DNA of 58,124 nt from UBA6115 sp012514225. Its GTDB lineage: Bacteria; Bacillota; Clostridia; Christensenellales; Aristaeellaceae. The first letter of the stretch is position 1. Each line of letters starts with the position of its first letter. The stretch lies in NCBI GenBank assembly GCA_036756425.1, contig DAIOLC010000008.1:1-58124 (forward strand). Reading direction: 5' to 3'. The notes under the pieces are model-generated. The model saw only the letters and a program-made list of their open reading frames with translations, was not told the origin of the DNA and ran no database searches. Made by a program: the position numbers and the translations under genes. Below, piece by piece: positions 16,764 to 24,873 of this stretch.

Positions 16764-17492
16764 TCAGTAGCGCAACGAAGGCTGGCCCCCTTCCGCCTGC
16801 CCGTCCGCGCCTTTCGTTCCGGCGCCGCCGGACGGCCCGGAGCAAATCAGCGGCGTCGACTTGAAGCCGACGCCCAGGCGCGCGCAGCCCATGCCGACGT
16901 ACTTCATCGCGGCGGCGTAATCCCGGATACCGCCTGACGGCTTGACCAGAATGCGGTTCCCGGCCACCCGTAGCATTTCCCGGACCACTTCTTCCGTCGC
17001 GCCGGACTTTGAGAAGCCTGTGGACGTCTTCACGAAATCCGCCCCGGCGGAAACGCAGGCCTCGACCCCCCGCCCAACGATGTCCAGCGGCCACTCGCTG
17101 GTCTCAAAAATGACCTTCACCAGAACGCCCCGGTCATGGGCTTGCCCCACCACGCGGGCGATTTCATCCTCAACCTTGTCCCACAGGCCGCTGAGGGCAA
17201 AGCCATAGTTCATGACCATGTCGATTTCCGCCGCGCCCTGGCTGATGAACGCCTTCGCGAGGCTTTCCTTCGCTTCCGCTCCGCCCGTCCCATGCGGGAA
17301 ATCCAGCACGCAGCAGACGGCGGTCTGCGTCCCGGCGCACAACTCCCGCGCGAGCGCGATATCGCAGGGGCGCACACAGACCGTCCTGACCGCGTAGGCG
17401 ATGCCCGCCCGGATGGCGGCAACCGCGTCGTTACGGCTCAGTTCGGGCGCCAGCACCGCGTGGTCAAGGTACCTGTTGATTGTCGTCTCCAT
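16764..17492 (-). CDS. deoC: Deoxyribose-phosphate aldolase family protein
   Basis: 242 residues, a class I aldolase of the DeoC/LacD barrel. Active-site residues are in place: Asp91 in E-I-D-M-V-M-N-Y-G, the Schiff-base Lys155 in A-D-F-V-K-T-S-T-G-F, and Lys184 in I-L-V-K-P-S-G-G-I-R-D. DeoC cleaves 2-deoxyribose 5-phosphate to glyceraldehyde 3-phosphate and acetaldehyde; relatives accept other deoxysugar phosphates. ATG 17492 has GGGGG upstream. It starts 22 bases after a PfkB-type kinase gene, giving a kinase-aldolase pair as in deoxyribose use. The acylating aldehyde dehydrogenase at 36175 could take the aldehyde produced (inference). Confidence 0.92.
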   Translation of the reverse strand: METTINRYLDHAVLAPELSRNDAVAAIRAGIAYAVRTVCVRPCDIALARELCAGTQTAVCCVLDFPHGTGGAEAKESLAKAFISQGAAEIDMVMNYGFALSGLWDKVEDEIARVVGQAHDRGVLVKVIFETSEWPLDIVGRGVEACVSAGADFVKTSTGFSKSGATEEVVREMLRVAGNRILVKPSGGIRDYAAAMKYVGMGCARLGVGFKSTPLICSGPSGGAGTKGADGQAEGGQPSLRY

Positions 17493-17514
17493 CGTGTTTC
17501 CCCCTGGCACTGTT

Positions 17515-18486
17515 TTACCGGGTACCCCCTGTAGAACGCGGCTGCTCCGCCCGCGCCATCAGCGCGAGCACGTCCTCCCTGGTTGGCAGCGACGGCCGGG
17601 AGCCGTGCCTGGAAGCGGCCACCGCGCCGGCCGCATTCGCATACCGCATCGCTTCCCCGATGCCGGCGCCCAGGGCCATCTGGATGGCGAAGGCGGCGTT
17701 GAACGCGTCGCCCGCCGCCGTGCTGTCCACCGCATCGACCGGGAAGGGCGGCATCCTGAGGGCCTCCGCGCCGTCGCTGTAATATGAACCCTGCTTGCCC
17801 AGCGTGATAACCACCCGTCGGGCGCCTTGCCGCAGCAGTACCGCCGCCGATTGGCCGCACCAGTCGTCCAGGCCGAGCGTCCCCTGCGGACAACGGGAAA
17901 ACGACTCCGCCTCCGTTTCATTCGGGGTGATATAGTCTGCCAGATGAAACAACTGTTCCGCGCCGGGCTTGGCGGGCGCGGGATTGAGGACGGTCATGAC
18001 GCCGGCATCCCGCGCCGCGCGCAGGCAGCGCTCCACCGCGTCCAGGTTTGTTTGAAGCTGGCACAGGAACACGTCCGCGTCCCGGATGAAGGGAATCATC
18101 CTGTCCGTGTCGTCCGCTGAAATGGATTCGTTCGCCAGCGGGACGACGATGATGGCGTTGTCGCCCTTCCGGTCGACGTGCACACAGCAGGTTCCCGTCG
18201 GATGCTCGGAATCCGAGAGGACGCCGGCGTCTTCGATATGGCTTTCCCTGAGGCTGCCGCGCAAGAACTCGCCGTGCGAATCCTGCCCGATTTTCCCGAG
18301 CATCGTCGTCCGCGCGCCCAGGCGGGCCGCGGCGACCGCCTGGTTCCCCCCTTTTCCGCCGGCGAAGAAGCCGTTCCTGAAGCCCGTGACCGTCTCCCCG
18401 ACCCGGGGAAGCCGGTCAGCCCAGACAAAGCAATCGTAGAGGAGGTCGCCGAAAACGCAGACCCTGGCTTCCCGGCTCACGTTCAT
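17515..18486 (-). CDS. Ribokinase-like PfkB-family carbohydrate kinase
   Basis: 323 residues. The ribokinase signature A-G-G-K-G-G-N-Q-A-V-A-A-A-R-L-G lies near residue 42, N-E-T-E-A-E marks the phosphate/Mg site, and D-S-T-A-A-G-D-A-F-N contains the catalytic Asp. The family phosphorylates ribose, deoxyribose or related sugars with ATP. ATG 18486 overlaps the TGA of the cupin gene upstream (ATGA). With deoC directly downstream it likely makes the aldolase substrate, so a deoxyribokinase-type activity is plausible but unproven. Confidence 0.92.
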   Translation of the reverse strand: MNVSREARVCVFGDLLYDCFVWADRLPRVGETVTGFRNGFFAGGKGGNQAVAAARLGARTTMLGKIGQDSHGEFLRGSLRESHIEDAGVLSDSEHPTGTCCVHVDRKGDNAIIVVPLANESISADDTDRMIPFIRDADVFLCQLQTNLDAVERCLRAARDAGVMTVLNPAPAKPGAEQLFHLADYITPNETEAESFSRCPQGTLGLDDWCGQSAAVLLRQGARRVVITLGKQGSYYSDGAEALRMPPFPVDAVDSTAAGDAFNAAFAIQMALGAGIGEAMRYANAAGAVAASRHGSRPSLPTREDVLALMARAEQPRSTGGTR

Positions 18487-18932
18487 TTTTTTCCCAGGCG
18501 TTTCTGCGTGTATCCCTCATCGACATTGGCGACCGACGTGCCCCATGCCTTGTGCCGGATATGGTACAGCTCGTTTTGCTCCTGTCTGGGCCAGAAGGTG
18601 AACAATACGAAGGGTTTGTCGCTTTGGGTATTGTCAATCCAGTGGAAGACATGCGGGGGGATGACGATGATATCCCCCGGCTTCGCCGGCAGGCGGTCAT
18701 CGTCCAGCCAAACATACGTGTCCTCCGCGCAGCTCACCACGTAATAGATCTCGGTTTCCTCATGCGCGCCGCCGCCCGTGCGGGTGCCCGGCTGGAGGGT
18801 CCCCTCGTTGATGTTGATGACGGGGAACCCGGCCATCTCGTCGCCGGTGAGCATTTTGGACGAATACTCCGGGCCGCAGACGTAGGGCTTGACGTTCTCC
18901 GAATTAACCAATTTCCACGGCTTTTTCTCCAT
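18483..18932 (-). CDS. Cupin-domain protein
   Basis: 149 residues from the ATG at 18932 (M-E-K-K-P-W), chosen for AGGAG/GGGG just upstream; the frame continues further without a plausible N-terminus. Cupin motif 1 is G-G-A-H-E-E-T-E-I-Y-Y and motif 2 is I-I-V-I-P-P-H-V-F-H-W, giving His and Glu metal ligands. It overlaps the PfkB kinase gene by 4 bases and heads that subcluster, so it probably isomerises or senses the same sugar (inference). Confidence 0.82.
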   Translation of the reverse strand: MEKKPWKLVNSENVKPYVCGPEYSSKMLTGDEMAGFPVININEGTLQPGTRTGGGAHEETEIYYVVSCAEDTYVWLDDDRLPAKPGDIIVIPPHVFHWIDNTQSDKPFVLFTFWPRQEQNELYHIRHKAWGTSVANVDEGYTQKRLGKK

Positions 18933-18973
18933 TTTGAGCCCCTCTCCTTCCGAATCGTTCGTTGTCAGCACAT

Positions 18974-18986
18974 GTGAACGTTCCAC
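18974..18986. promoter_or_regulatory. Possible operator dyad before the cupin-kinase genes
   Basis: GTGAACGTTCCAC is a near-perfect inverted repeat (11 of 13 bases symmetric, centre AACGTT). The form is typical of LacI-family sites. It lies 42 bases before the cupin start. An 8-bp GC hairpin (19005-19034) without a U-run lies between it and the upstream dehydrogenase gene. No convincing -35/-10 pair was found beside it. Confidence 0.3.
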
Positions 18987-19098
18987 GTTACAGCGGGGTC
19001 GCCCGCGCGGGCTGTAGCGGTCGCAGGCCCGCGCTGCCACGGCTGATGACGGAACCGCCGGGAACACCCATGCCCCTGTCCGTGGCTGTGGCCCGGAA

Positions 19099-20142
19099 TC
19101 AGAGATCGACCAGGATTTTGACGCGCCGGTCGTTCCTTTCGTCAAAGGCGGCAAAGGCCTTGTGCGCGTCCTTGAACGCAAACCGGTCCGTAATCATCGG
19201 CCGGAGGCTGGCGCGGCCGTTGGCCAGCATGTCCAGGATTTTCCGGCCCATGTTGGGCGTCCCGGCCGCGCCGACCAGCGTGCAGTTGCGGACGATGAGG
19301 CGGTCGAGCATGACGTGGTCCAGCTCCCGCTCGTAAAAGGCAGGGATGACGAGTGTGCCGCTGGGACGGAGCATCAGCAGGATGTCGTTGAACAGCTCCG
19401 GCGCGCCGGCCGTTTCCAGGATGACGTCCGCCCCCTTCCCCTCCGTCTCCCTCATCACCGCGTCCATCAGGCTTTCCCTGGTGGTGTTGACGGTGACGTC
19501 CGCGCCCATCGCCTTGCCGATCTGCAGTTTCTGGTCCTTGCGGCCGGCGAGGATGATTTTCCCGGAACCCATTCCCCTGGCGCAGGCCATCCCGCCCAGG
19601 CCGATAGGGCCGGTCCCGATGACGAGCAGCGTTTTCCCCGGCCCCATGGGGGACCTCAGCAGGCCGTAAAGGCCGATGGAGGCCGGCTCGACCAGGGCCG
19701 CCTCATCCAGCCCGACGTTGTCGGGCACCTTGTAGACGAGGCGCTCCGGCATGACCATGTACTCCGCGAAGCCGCCCGGCCACGCGTCCCGAATGGTCCC
19801 GATGGCCCGCCCCTTCTCGCAGTTCTGGTACTCGCCGCACAGGCACATCTCGCACTCGCCGCAGGAGTAGCCGGTGTCGCTGATAATCCGGTCCCCTTTT
19901 TTCAGGCGCCACGTCTCGCTTCCGGTCTCCTCGATGACGCCGGACCATTCATGACCCAGGCGGACCGGGTACACCGGGTCATTGCCCTCGCCCAGCTCAA
20001 GCGTGCCTTTCATGATGGAGACGTCCGTCGCACATACCCCGCAATGAGCGACGCGCGCCAAAACTTCCCTGGGTCCGGGCTTCGGCTTTTCAACTTCTAT
20101 GACCCTGAGCTCCCCCGGCGCGTATGCGACCAATGCCTTCAT
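19099..20142 (-). CDS. Zinc-dependent medium-chain alcohol/polyol dehydrogenase
   Basis: 347 residues from ATG 20142, with GGGGG upstream. Catalytic zinc ligands are in H-C-G-V-C-A-T-D and G-H-E-W. The structural zinc loop has four Cys (C-G-E-C-E-M-C then C). The NAD(P) motif is V-I-G-T-G-P-I-G-L-G-G. It belongs with threonine, sorbitol and L-idonate-type dehydrogenases and probably oxidises a secondary hydroxyl of a sugar, polyol or sugar acid. It lies 70 bases downstream of an SDR gene and appears to be in the operon of the first ABC importer. Confidence 0.92.
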   Translation of the reverse strand: MKALVAYAPGELRVIEVEKPKPGPREVLARVAHCGVCATDVSIMKGTLELGEGNDPVYPVRLGHEWSGVIEETGSETWRLKKGDRIISDTGYSCGECEMCLCGEYQNCEKGRAIGTIRDAWPGGFAEYMVMPERLVYKVPDNVGLDEAALVEPASIGLYGLLRSPMGPGKTLLVIGTGPIGLGGMACARGMGSGKIILAGRKDQKLQIGKAMGADVTVNTTRESLMDAVMRETEGKGADVILETAGAPELFNDILLMLRPSGTLVIPAFYERELDHVMLDRLIVRNCTLVGAAGTPNMGRKILDMLANGRASLRPMITDRFAFKDAHKAFAAFDERNDRRVKILVDL

Positions 20143-20212
20143 CGGTAGGCCCCCCTGTTCATATTTGTTCGGCGTCCAGCCAGCCAAAAATCGTCAATGC
20201 GTCATGGGATAA

Positions 20213-21001
20213 TCAGAAATCCCGCGTATAGCCGCAAATCCAGCCGCCGTCGATGGTCACGATGGAGCCTGTCATGTATTTGGCTTCCCCGGCCGCCAAA
20301 TAACAGGTCATGGAGGCGATATCGTCGGGCTCCCCGGGGCGCTTCATCGGAATATGGGAGAGCATTTTCTCGGCCTTGACGGGATCGGAATAGAACAGCT
20401 CCCTCGTGCCCTCGAAGAGGATGGAGCCCGGCGCGATTCCGTTGACGCGGATATTGTGCTCGGCAAGCTCAAGCGCCATCGCCTTGGTCAGGTTGAACAC
20501 ACCCGCCTTGGCCGCGGTAAACGCGCACTGCAGCCGCAGCGGGGTCAGGCCGACGATGGAGCCGATGTTGATGATGCTGCCCCCCTGCCCCTGGGAAATC
20601 ATCTGGTGGATGGCGGGCTTGGAGCAGTAGTAGACGCCGTTGAGGTCGATGCTGATGATTCTCTCCCACAGGTCGTCGTCGTATTCGTGAATGGGCTTCC
20701 GGTACTGCGGCCCGCCGTTGATGCCGGCGTTGTTCACCAGGACGTCCAGCCGGCCGAAGCGCCGGACCGTTTCCGCGACCATCTGCGCGGCGCTTTTTTT
20801 GTCGCTCACGTCGGTGACGACCGAAAGCGCCTCCCCTCCCTTGGACTTGATGTCCTCCACGACCGCGTCGAGCGTGGCGGCCGTGCGGCCCGCGACAACG
20901 ACCTTCGCCCCGTTCTGGGAAAACTGCCTCGCCATGGCGCTGCCGATGGCCCCGCCGCCCCCCGTGATGATGACGACCTTGCCCTTCAAATCGACCTTCA
21001 T
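20213..21001 (-). CDS. SDR-family protein with Phe in place of catalytic Tyr
   Basis: 262 residues; ATG 21001 follows AAGGAGGG. The cofactor motif T-G-G-G-G-A-I-G, N-N-A-G, Ser148 (I-G-S) and Lys165 are present. The residue 13 after Ser148, where SDRs carry the catalytic Tyr, is Phe161 (Q-C-A-F-T-A-A-K). The codon is TTT at 20521-20519, one base from TAT. Without the Tyr hydroxyl, normal SDR hydride-transfer chemistry should be strongly reduced, so this may be inactive, a binding or regulatory protein, or use other chemistry. The fold and C-terminus (M-T-G-S-I-V-T-I-D-G-G) look intact. It is the first gene after the importer permeases. Confidence 0.9.
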   Translation of the reverse strand: MKVDLKGKVVIITGGGGAIGSAMARQFSQNGAKVVVAGRTAATLDAVVEDIKSKGGEALSVVTDVSDKKSAAQMVAETVRRFGRLDVLVNNAGINGGPQYRKPIHEYDDDLWERIISIDLNGVYYCSKPAIHQMISQGQGGSIINIGSIVGLTPLRLQCAFTAAKAGVFNLTKAMALELAEHNIRVNGIAPGSILFEGTRELFYSDPVKAEKMLSHIPMKRPGEPDDIASMTCYLAAGEAKYMTGSIVTIDGGWICGYTRDF

Positions 21002-21073
21002 ACTGCCCTCCTTTATCGCTTCAGCCGCATGAATCGCAACGTTCAAACGGCCTTTTCGCCCCCGTCGCCTGTC

Positions 21074-22066
21074 TTACTCCGGCACCTTCCGGCTCTGCCT
21101 GAAAATGTCGAACAGCACCGCGCCGGCCATCAGGGCGCCCTGCACGGCGACGCGCATGGTGGTCGGCAAGCCCAGGAAAATAATCGCGTTTTCCGCCACA
21201 AAGACCAGCGTCACGCCAATCAGGACACCGAGCGGCGAGGCTTTTCCGCCGCTGAGGCTGACGCCCCCGACGACGCACCCCGCAATCGCCCGGAACTCCC
21301 ACCCGTCGCCGTTTTCCGGCAGGCCAAACCCCATGTCCAGCGTGAGCAGGATGCCGGCGATGCCCGCCAAGAGGGCGGAGAGCATGTACGCCTGCACCTG
21401 CATCTTTTTGGAGTTGATGCCGACCAGGGTCGCGACCTCGTTGTTGTCCCCGGTGGCCAGCATCCGCCTGCCCCACAGGGTTCGCTTGATGAGCACGAAA
21501 GCGATGGCAAAGAGGATGAGCATGCACCAGAAGTACAGCGGCATCCCCAGGTAGAGCTGGTCAAACGCATGGACCAGCGAAAAGCCTTCCACGGCATGGA
21601 GGTTGTACTGGTATTCCTTTATCATCAGGTACCTGGCCCCGCCCACCATGTACAGCGTGCCCATCGTGGTGATGAAGGAGGGCAGCCCGAACTTGACGAC
21701 CAGGAACCCGTTGACAAACCCGATGGCCAGGCAGCAGGCAAGGGAAAGGAGGATGGATTCGGCCGCGCCCCAGCCAAGCTCCACCACCAGCATGGGCATC
21801 ATGATGCCGGCAAAACCCGCGACGCGCCCGGTCGAGATGTCCACGTTGCCGGTCATGAGGGTCATGCTGGAGCCGAGCGCCGTAATCGCGATGAAAGGAA
21901 TCTGGTTGAACATGGCGGAAAAATTCCGGATGCTCAGGAAATCCGGGCGGATCGCGGCCGTGATGAGCATGATGACGGCAAGCGGGATGAACGTGCTAAA
22001 TTCATCCGTCTGCGTCAGCCTGCGAAGGCCTTTCCCGTCCCTGGTGACCAGCGCCTTGTCGCTCAT
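21074..22066 (-). CDS. Ribose-type ABC importer permease
   Basis: 330 residues, strongly hydrophobic with about nine membrane segments, of the BPD_transp_2 (RbsC-like) family: G-N-V-D-I-S-T-G-R-V and G-G-V-S-L-S-G-G-K-A are the typical conserved loops. ATG 22066 is chosen for GGAGGCGG just upstream rather than an earlier TTG. It starts 13 bases after the other permease gene, with which it probably forms a heterodimer in the membrane. Transport specificity cannot be read from permeases. Confidence 0.94.
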   Translation of the reverse strand: MSDKALVTRDGKGLRRLTQTDEFSTFIPLAVIMLITAAIRPDFLSIRNFSAMFNQIPFIAITALGSSMTLMTGNVDISTGRVAGFAGIMMPMLVVELGWGAAESILLSLACCLAIGFVNGFLVVKFGLPSFITTMGTLYMVGGARYLMIKEYQYNLHAVEGFSLVHAFDQLYLGMPLYFWCMLILFAIAFVLIKRTLWGRRMLATGDNNEVATLVGINSKKMQVQAYMLSALLAGIAGILLTLDMGFGLPENGDGWEFRAIAGCVVGGVSLSGGKASPLGVLIGVTLVFVAENAIIFLGLPTTMRVAVQGALMAGAVLFDIFRQSRKVPE

Positions 22067-22079
22067 GTTCCCGCCTCCT

Positions 22080-23084
22080 TCATCCGCCAATCAGGCGCCG
22101 GGCTTCCACGCGCTTGCGGAAAATATCCAGCAGTACGGAGAGCAAAAGAATAAACCCAATCAGCACCAGCTGGAGGTTGGTGTCGATTTTCAGGATGCGC
22201 AGCGCGTACCAAAGCGTATGGAACAGCAGGACGCCCAGGCCGGCGCCATACATGGAACCGGCGCCTCCGGCCATGCTGATGCCGCCGATGGCCACGCTGA
22301 TGATGGCCCGGAACTCGCGGCCCACCCCGAAGGTCGAGCTGGCCGACGCGTTGACCAGCACGTCGAAAAGCCCGCCGACCGCCGCAAACAGGCCGGAGAT
22401 GATAAAAACCATCATCTTCACGCGCTTGACGTTGATGCCGGACATCTGCGCAAACTCCTGGTTTCCGCCCACAGCCCGCAGCCGGTAACCGAACTTGGTC
22501 TTCCGGATGATGATGTCGCAGACCACAATCAGCCCGATGAAGATGAAAAACAGCCAGCTCAAGCCAAGCGGACGGGCGCGGGTGAAGCCGGACGTGCCAA
22601 GGGAGGAGATGGACATCGGGTATCCGTCGCTGACGGTCACGGCGAGTCCTGTGCAGATGAACTGGGTGGCCAGCGTGGTAATCCAGGAGCTCAGCTTCAG
22701 TTTCGTCACACAAAAGCCGTTGAATGCGCCGATCAGCGCGCCCGTCCCCAGCCCGACGAGGAGGGTGGGAACCACGCCGAAGCCCCAGTTGATGCAGGCG
22801 TAGGCCGCCATCACCCCGCTGAAGGTGCCGTTCATCCCGACGGACAGGTCGATTTCGCCGGACATGATGGCGAAGGCTTCCCCCATGGCGGCGGCGCCGA
22901 TAAAAATGGAGCCCATCAGGATGGAGGAAAAATACTTCCAGGTGAAAAAGCTGGGCTTGATTGACGTCGTGACGATGCTCAGGATGACGATGGGAATCAG
23001 TACGCCAACCTCCGGGTTGAGAAGAAATCTCGACAGCGCGCTGCCCGATTGACTGCGCAGCCGCGCCTCAGCGTCCTTCTTCAT
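22080..23084 (-). CDS. Ribose-type ABC importer permease
   Basis: 334 residues, BPD_transp_2 family, with the conserved M-S-G-E-I-D-L-S-V-G loop and G-G-I-S-M-A-G-G-A-G-S. ATG 23084 has GGAGGG upstream. It follows the ATPase gene by 38 bases and precedes the second permease. Together with the ATPase and exported binding protein it forms a complete sugar importer of the CUT2 class. Confidence 0.94.
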   Translation of the reverse strand: MKKDAEARLRSQSGSALSRFLLNPEVGVLIPIVILSIVTTSIKPSFFTWKYFSSILMGSIFIGAAAMGEAFAIMSGEIDLSVGMNGTFSGVMAAYACINWGFGVVPTLLVGLGTGALIGAFNGFCVTKLKLSSWITTLATQFICTGLAVTVSDGYPMSISSLGTSGFTRARPLGLSWLFFIFIGLIVVCDIIIRKTKFGYRLRAVGGNQEFAQMSGINVKRVKMMVFIISGLFAAVGGLFDVLVNASASSTFGVGREFRAIISVAIGGISMAGGAGSMYGAGLGVLLFHTLWYALRILKIDTNLQLVLIGFILLLSVLLDIFRKRVEARRLIGG

Positions 23085-23122
23085 GCAAGCGAAACCCTCC
23101 CATAGAAAACTTGACCGACCCG

Positions 23123-24754
23123 TCAGGAAACCGTTTTGAAGGTAGTGGTCGCCATCTCCATGACGCTGGTCTCCGTCGCCTGATCCTGCGCCAGTTCGCC
23201 GACCACCTTCCCCTCCGCCATCACGACGAAGCGGTCGCTCATGGCGAGTAGCTCGGGCAGCTCGCTGGAGATCATCACAACGGCGACCCCTTCTTTCGTC
23301 ATCTCGTTGATCAGCCCATAGATTTCATTCTTCGAGCCCACGTCGATGCCCTTGGTCGGCTCGTCCAGAATCATCAGTTTCGGCTGGCTGTTGAGGGAGC
23401 GCGCGATGACGATCTTCTGCTGGTTGCCGCCGGACAGCGTCGCGACGCGCGTGTCGATGGAGCGCGCCTTGACGCGCAGGCTCTTGAAGTACTTTTCCGC
23501 CCGCCTGGACAGCGCCGACTTTAAGACAAAGGGGCCGCGCGCGACCGCGCCGAGGTTGGAGATGCCGATGTTGTTGCGGATATCCCAAACGAAGTTCAGG
23601 CCGAATTTTTTCCTGTCCTCGCTGACCATCCCGATTCCGTGCCGGACCGCTTCCTGGGAATTGCGGATGGTGACGGGCTTCCCCTCGATGAAAATCTTCC
23701 CCGATTTCACAGGAAGCATGCCGAAAATGGCCATGCAGGCTTCGCTGCGCCCGGCGCCGACGAGCCCGGCCATCCCCAGGATTTCTCCCCTGCGGACGGA
23801 GAAGGAAACGTTCTCGATCAGGTTCCGGTTGGCCACATAGGGATGCTCCACCGTCAGGTTTTCCACGCGGAGCACCTCGTCCCCGGGCGTCTGCGCCTCC
23901 TTGACGTACATCGCCGCGATGTCGCGGCCGATCATGTCCTGTACGATTTTCCGGGTATTGTACTGGCTGCGCTCATACACCGAGATGTTTTTCCCGTCCC
24001 GCAGGATAGTGACGCGGTCCGTCAGCTCAACGATTTCAGCCAGTTTGTGCGTGACAAAGATGATGCTGACCCCCCGCGCCTGCAGGTGCCTGATGACCAT
24101 GAAAAGCTGCGCGACATCCTTGCCGGACAGGGAGGTCGTCGGCTCGTCGAGTATGAGCACCTTGGGGTTGATGGCCAGCGCCCGGGCGATCATCAGCATC
24201 TGCTGCTGCCCGATGGACAGCTTCCGGACGTCGGCGCGCGGGTTCAGGTCGATGCGGTTGTCCGCCAGCAGCTGCTTGGTCGCCCGGAACATTTCGCTGA
24301 AGTTGGCGAAGGGCGTCCTGCTCTTCCGCACCGGGCGGCCGTCCTGCGGCTTGTCCCTCGTGCTCTCCATACGCAGGTCAAACATGAATATATTCTCGGC
24401 GACGCTGAAGTATTTGAGCACGTTGATTTCCTGCGGCACATAGCCGACGCCCAGCAGCATGGCGTCGTTCGGGCTGGCCGGCCGGATTTCCCGGCCATCC
24501 AGCAGCAGCGTGCCGGTATAGCTTCCGTGCGGGTAGACCCCGTTGAGCACCTTGAGCAGGGTGGACTTCCCGGCGCCGTTCTCGCCGATCAAGCCCATCA
24601 CCTCGCCTTTCCGGACGTTCAGGCAGACGTTGTCGTTGGCGACGACGCCGGGGAACCGCTTGGTGATGTTGATCGCCTGCATGGCGAACTGCTGGGTTCC
24701 CGCGGATTCCGCGCCGGTATCCTGGGAAAACCGGATGGATTCATCTGCCTGCAT
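23123..24754 (-). CDS. CUT2 sugar ABC importer ATP-binding protein (two ABC domains)
   Basis: 543 residues with two fused ABC domains. Domain 1 has Walker A G-E-N-G-A-G-K-S-T (58-66), signature L-S-I-G-Q-Q-Q (179-185) and Walker B V-L-I-L-D-E (199-204). Domain 2 has the degenerate Walker A V-G-A-G-R-S-E, signature L-S-G-G-N-Q-Q and L-M-I-L-D-E-P, the RbsA/MglA pattern. Residues 127-156 carry a charged insertion not usual in the family, which is otherwise about 500 residues long. It powers import through the two permeases downstream. Confidence 0.94.
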   Translation of the reverse strand: MQADESIRFSQDTGAESAGTQQFAMQAINITKRFPGVVANDNVCLNVRKGEVMGLIGENGAGKSTLLKVLNGVYPHGSYTGTLLLDGREIRPASPNDAMLLGVGYVPQEINVLKYFSVAENIFMFDLRMESTRDKPQDGRPVRKSRTPFANFSEMFRATKQLLADNRIDLNPRADVRKLSIGQQQMLMIARALAINPKVLILDEPTTSLSGKDVAQLFMVIRHLQARGVSIIFVTHKLAEIVELTDRVTILRDGKNISVYERSQYNTRKIVQDMIGRDIAAMYVKEAQTPGDEVLRVENLTVEHPYVANRNLIENVSFSVRRGEILGMAGLVGAGRSEACMAIFGMLPVKSGKIFIEGKPVTIRNSQEAVRHGIGMVSEDRKKFGLNFVWDIRNNIGISNLGAVARGPFVLKSALSRRAEKYFKSLRVKARSIDTRVATLSGGNQQKIVIARSLNSQPKLMILDEPTKGIDVGSKNEIYGLINEMTKEGVAVVMISSELPELLAMSDRFVVMAEGKVVGELAQDQATETSVMEMATTTFKTVS

Positions 24755-24790
24755 CTTCCAGGAACCTGCCTTTCATGAGGGTCGGTCAGA

Positions 24791-24835
24791 AAAGGACGGT
24801 GGGCTTGCAACCGTCTTTGGAACAAGCCCACCGGT
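24791..24835 (-). terminator. Intra-operon hairpin after the binding-protein gene
   Basis: In the 119-base gap between binding-protein and ATPase genes the minus strand can form a stem of about 12 bp (GGTGGGCTTG with CAAGCCCACC and flanking pairs, 15-nt loop), followed by CCTTTT. It is likely a partial terminator or mRNA stabiliser that gives more binding protein than transporter. Confidence 0.6.
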
Positions 24836-24873
24836 CGTTCTGTTGGGTATGAGTCCGGGGACGCTCCCTTGGA

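Noticed and set aside
19005..19034. Terminator after the Zn-dehydrogenase gene
   Set aside because: The 8-bp GC stem has no U-run on the transcribed strand; at most it pauses transcription.
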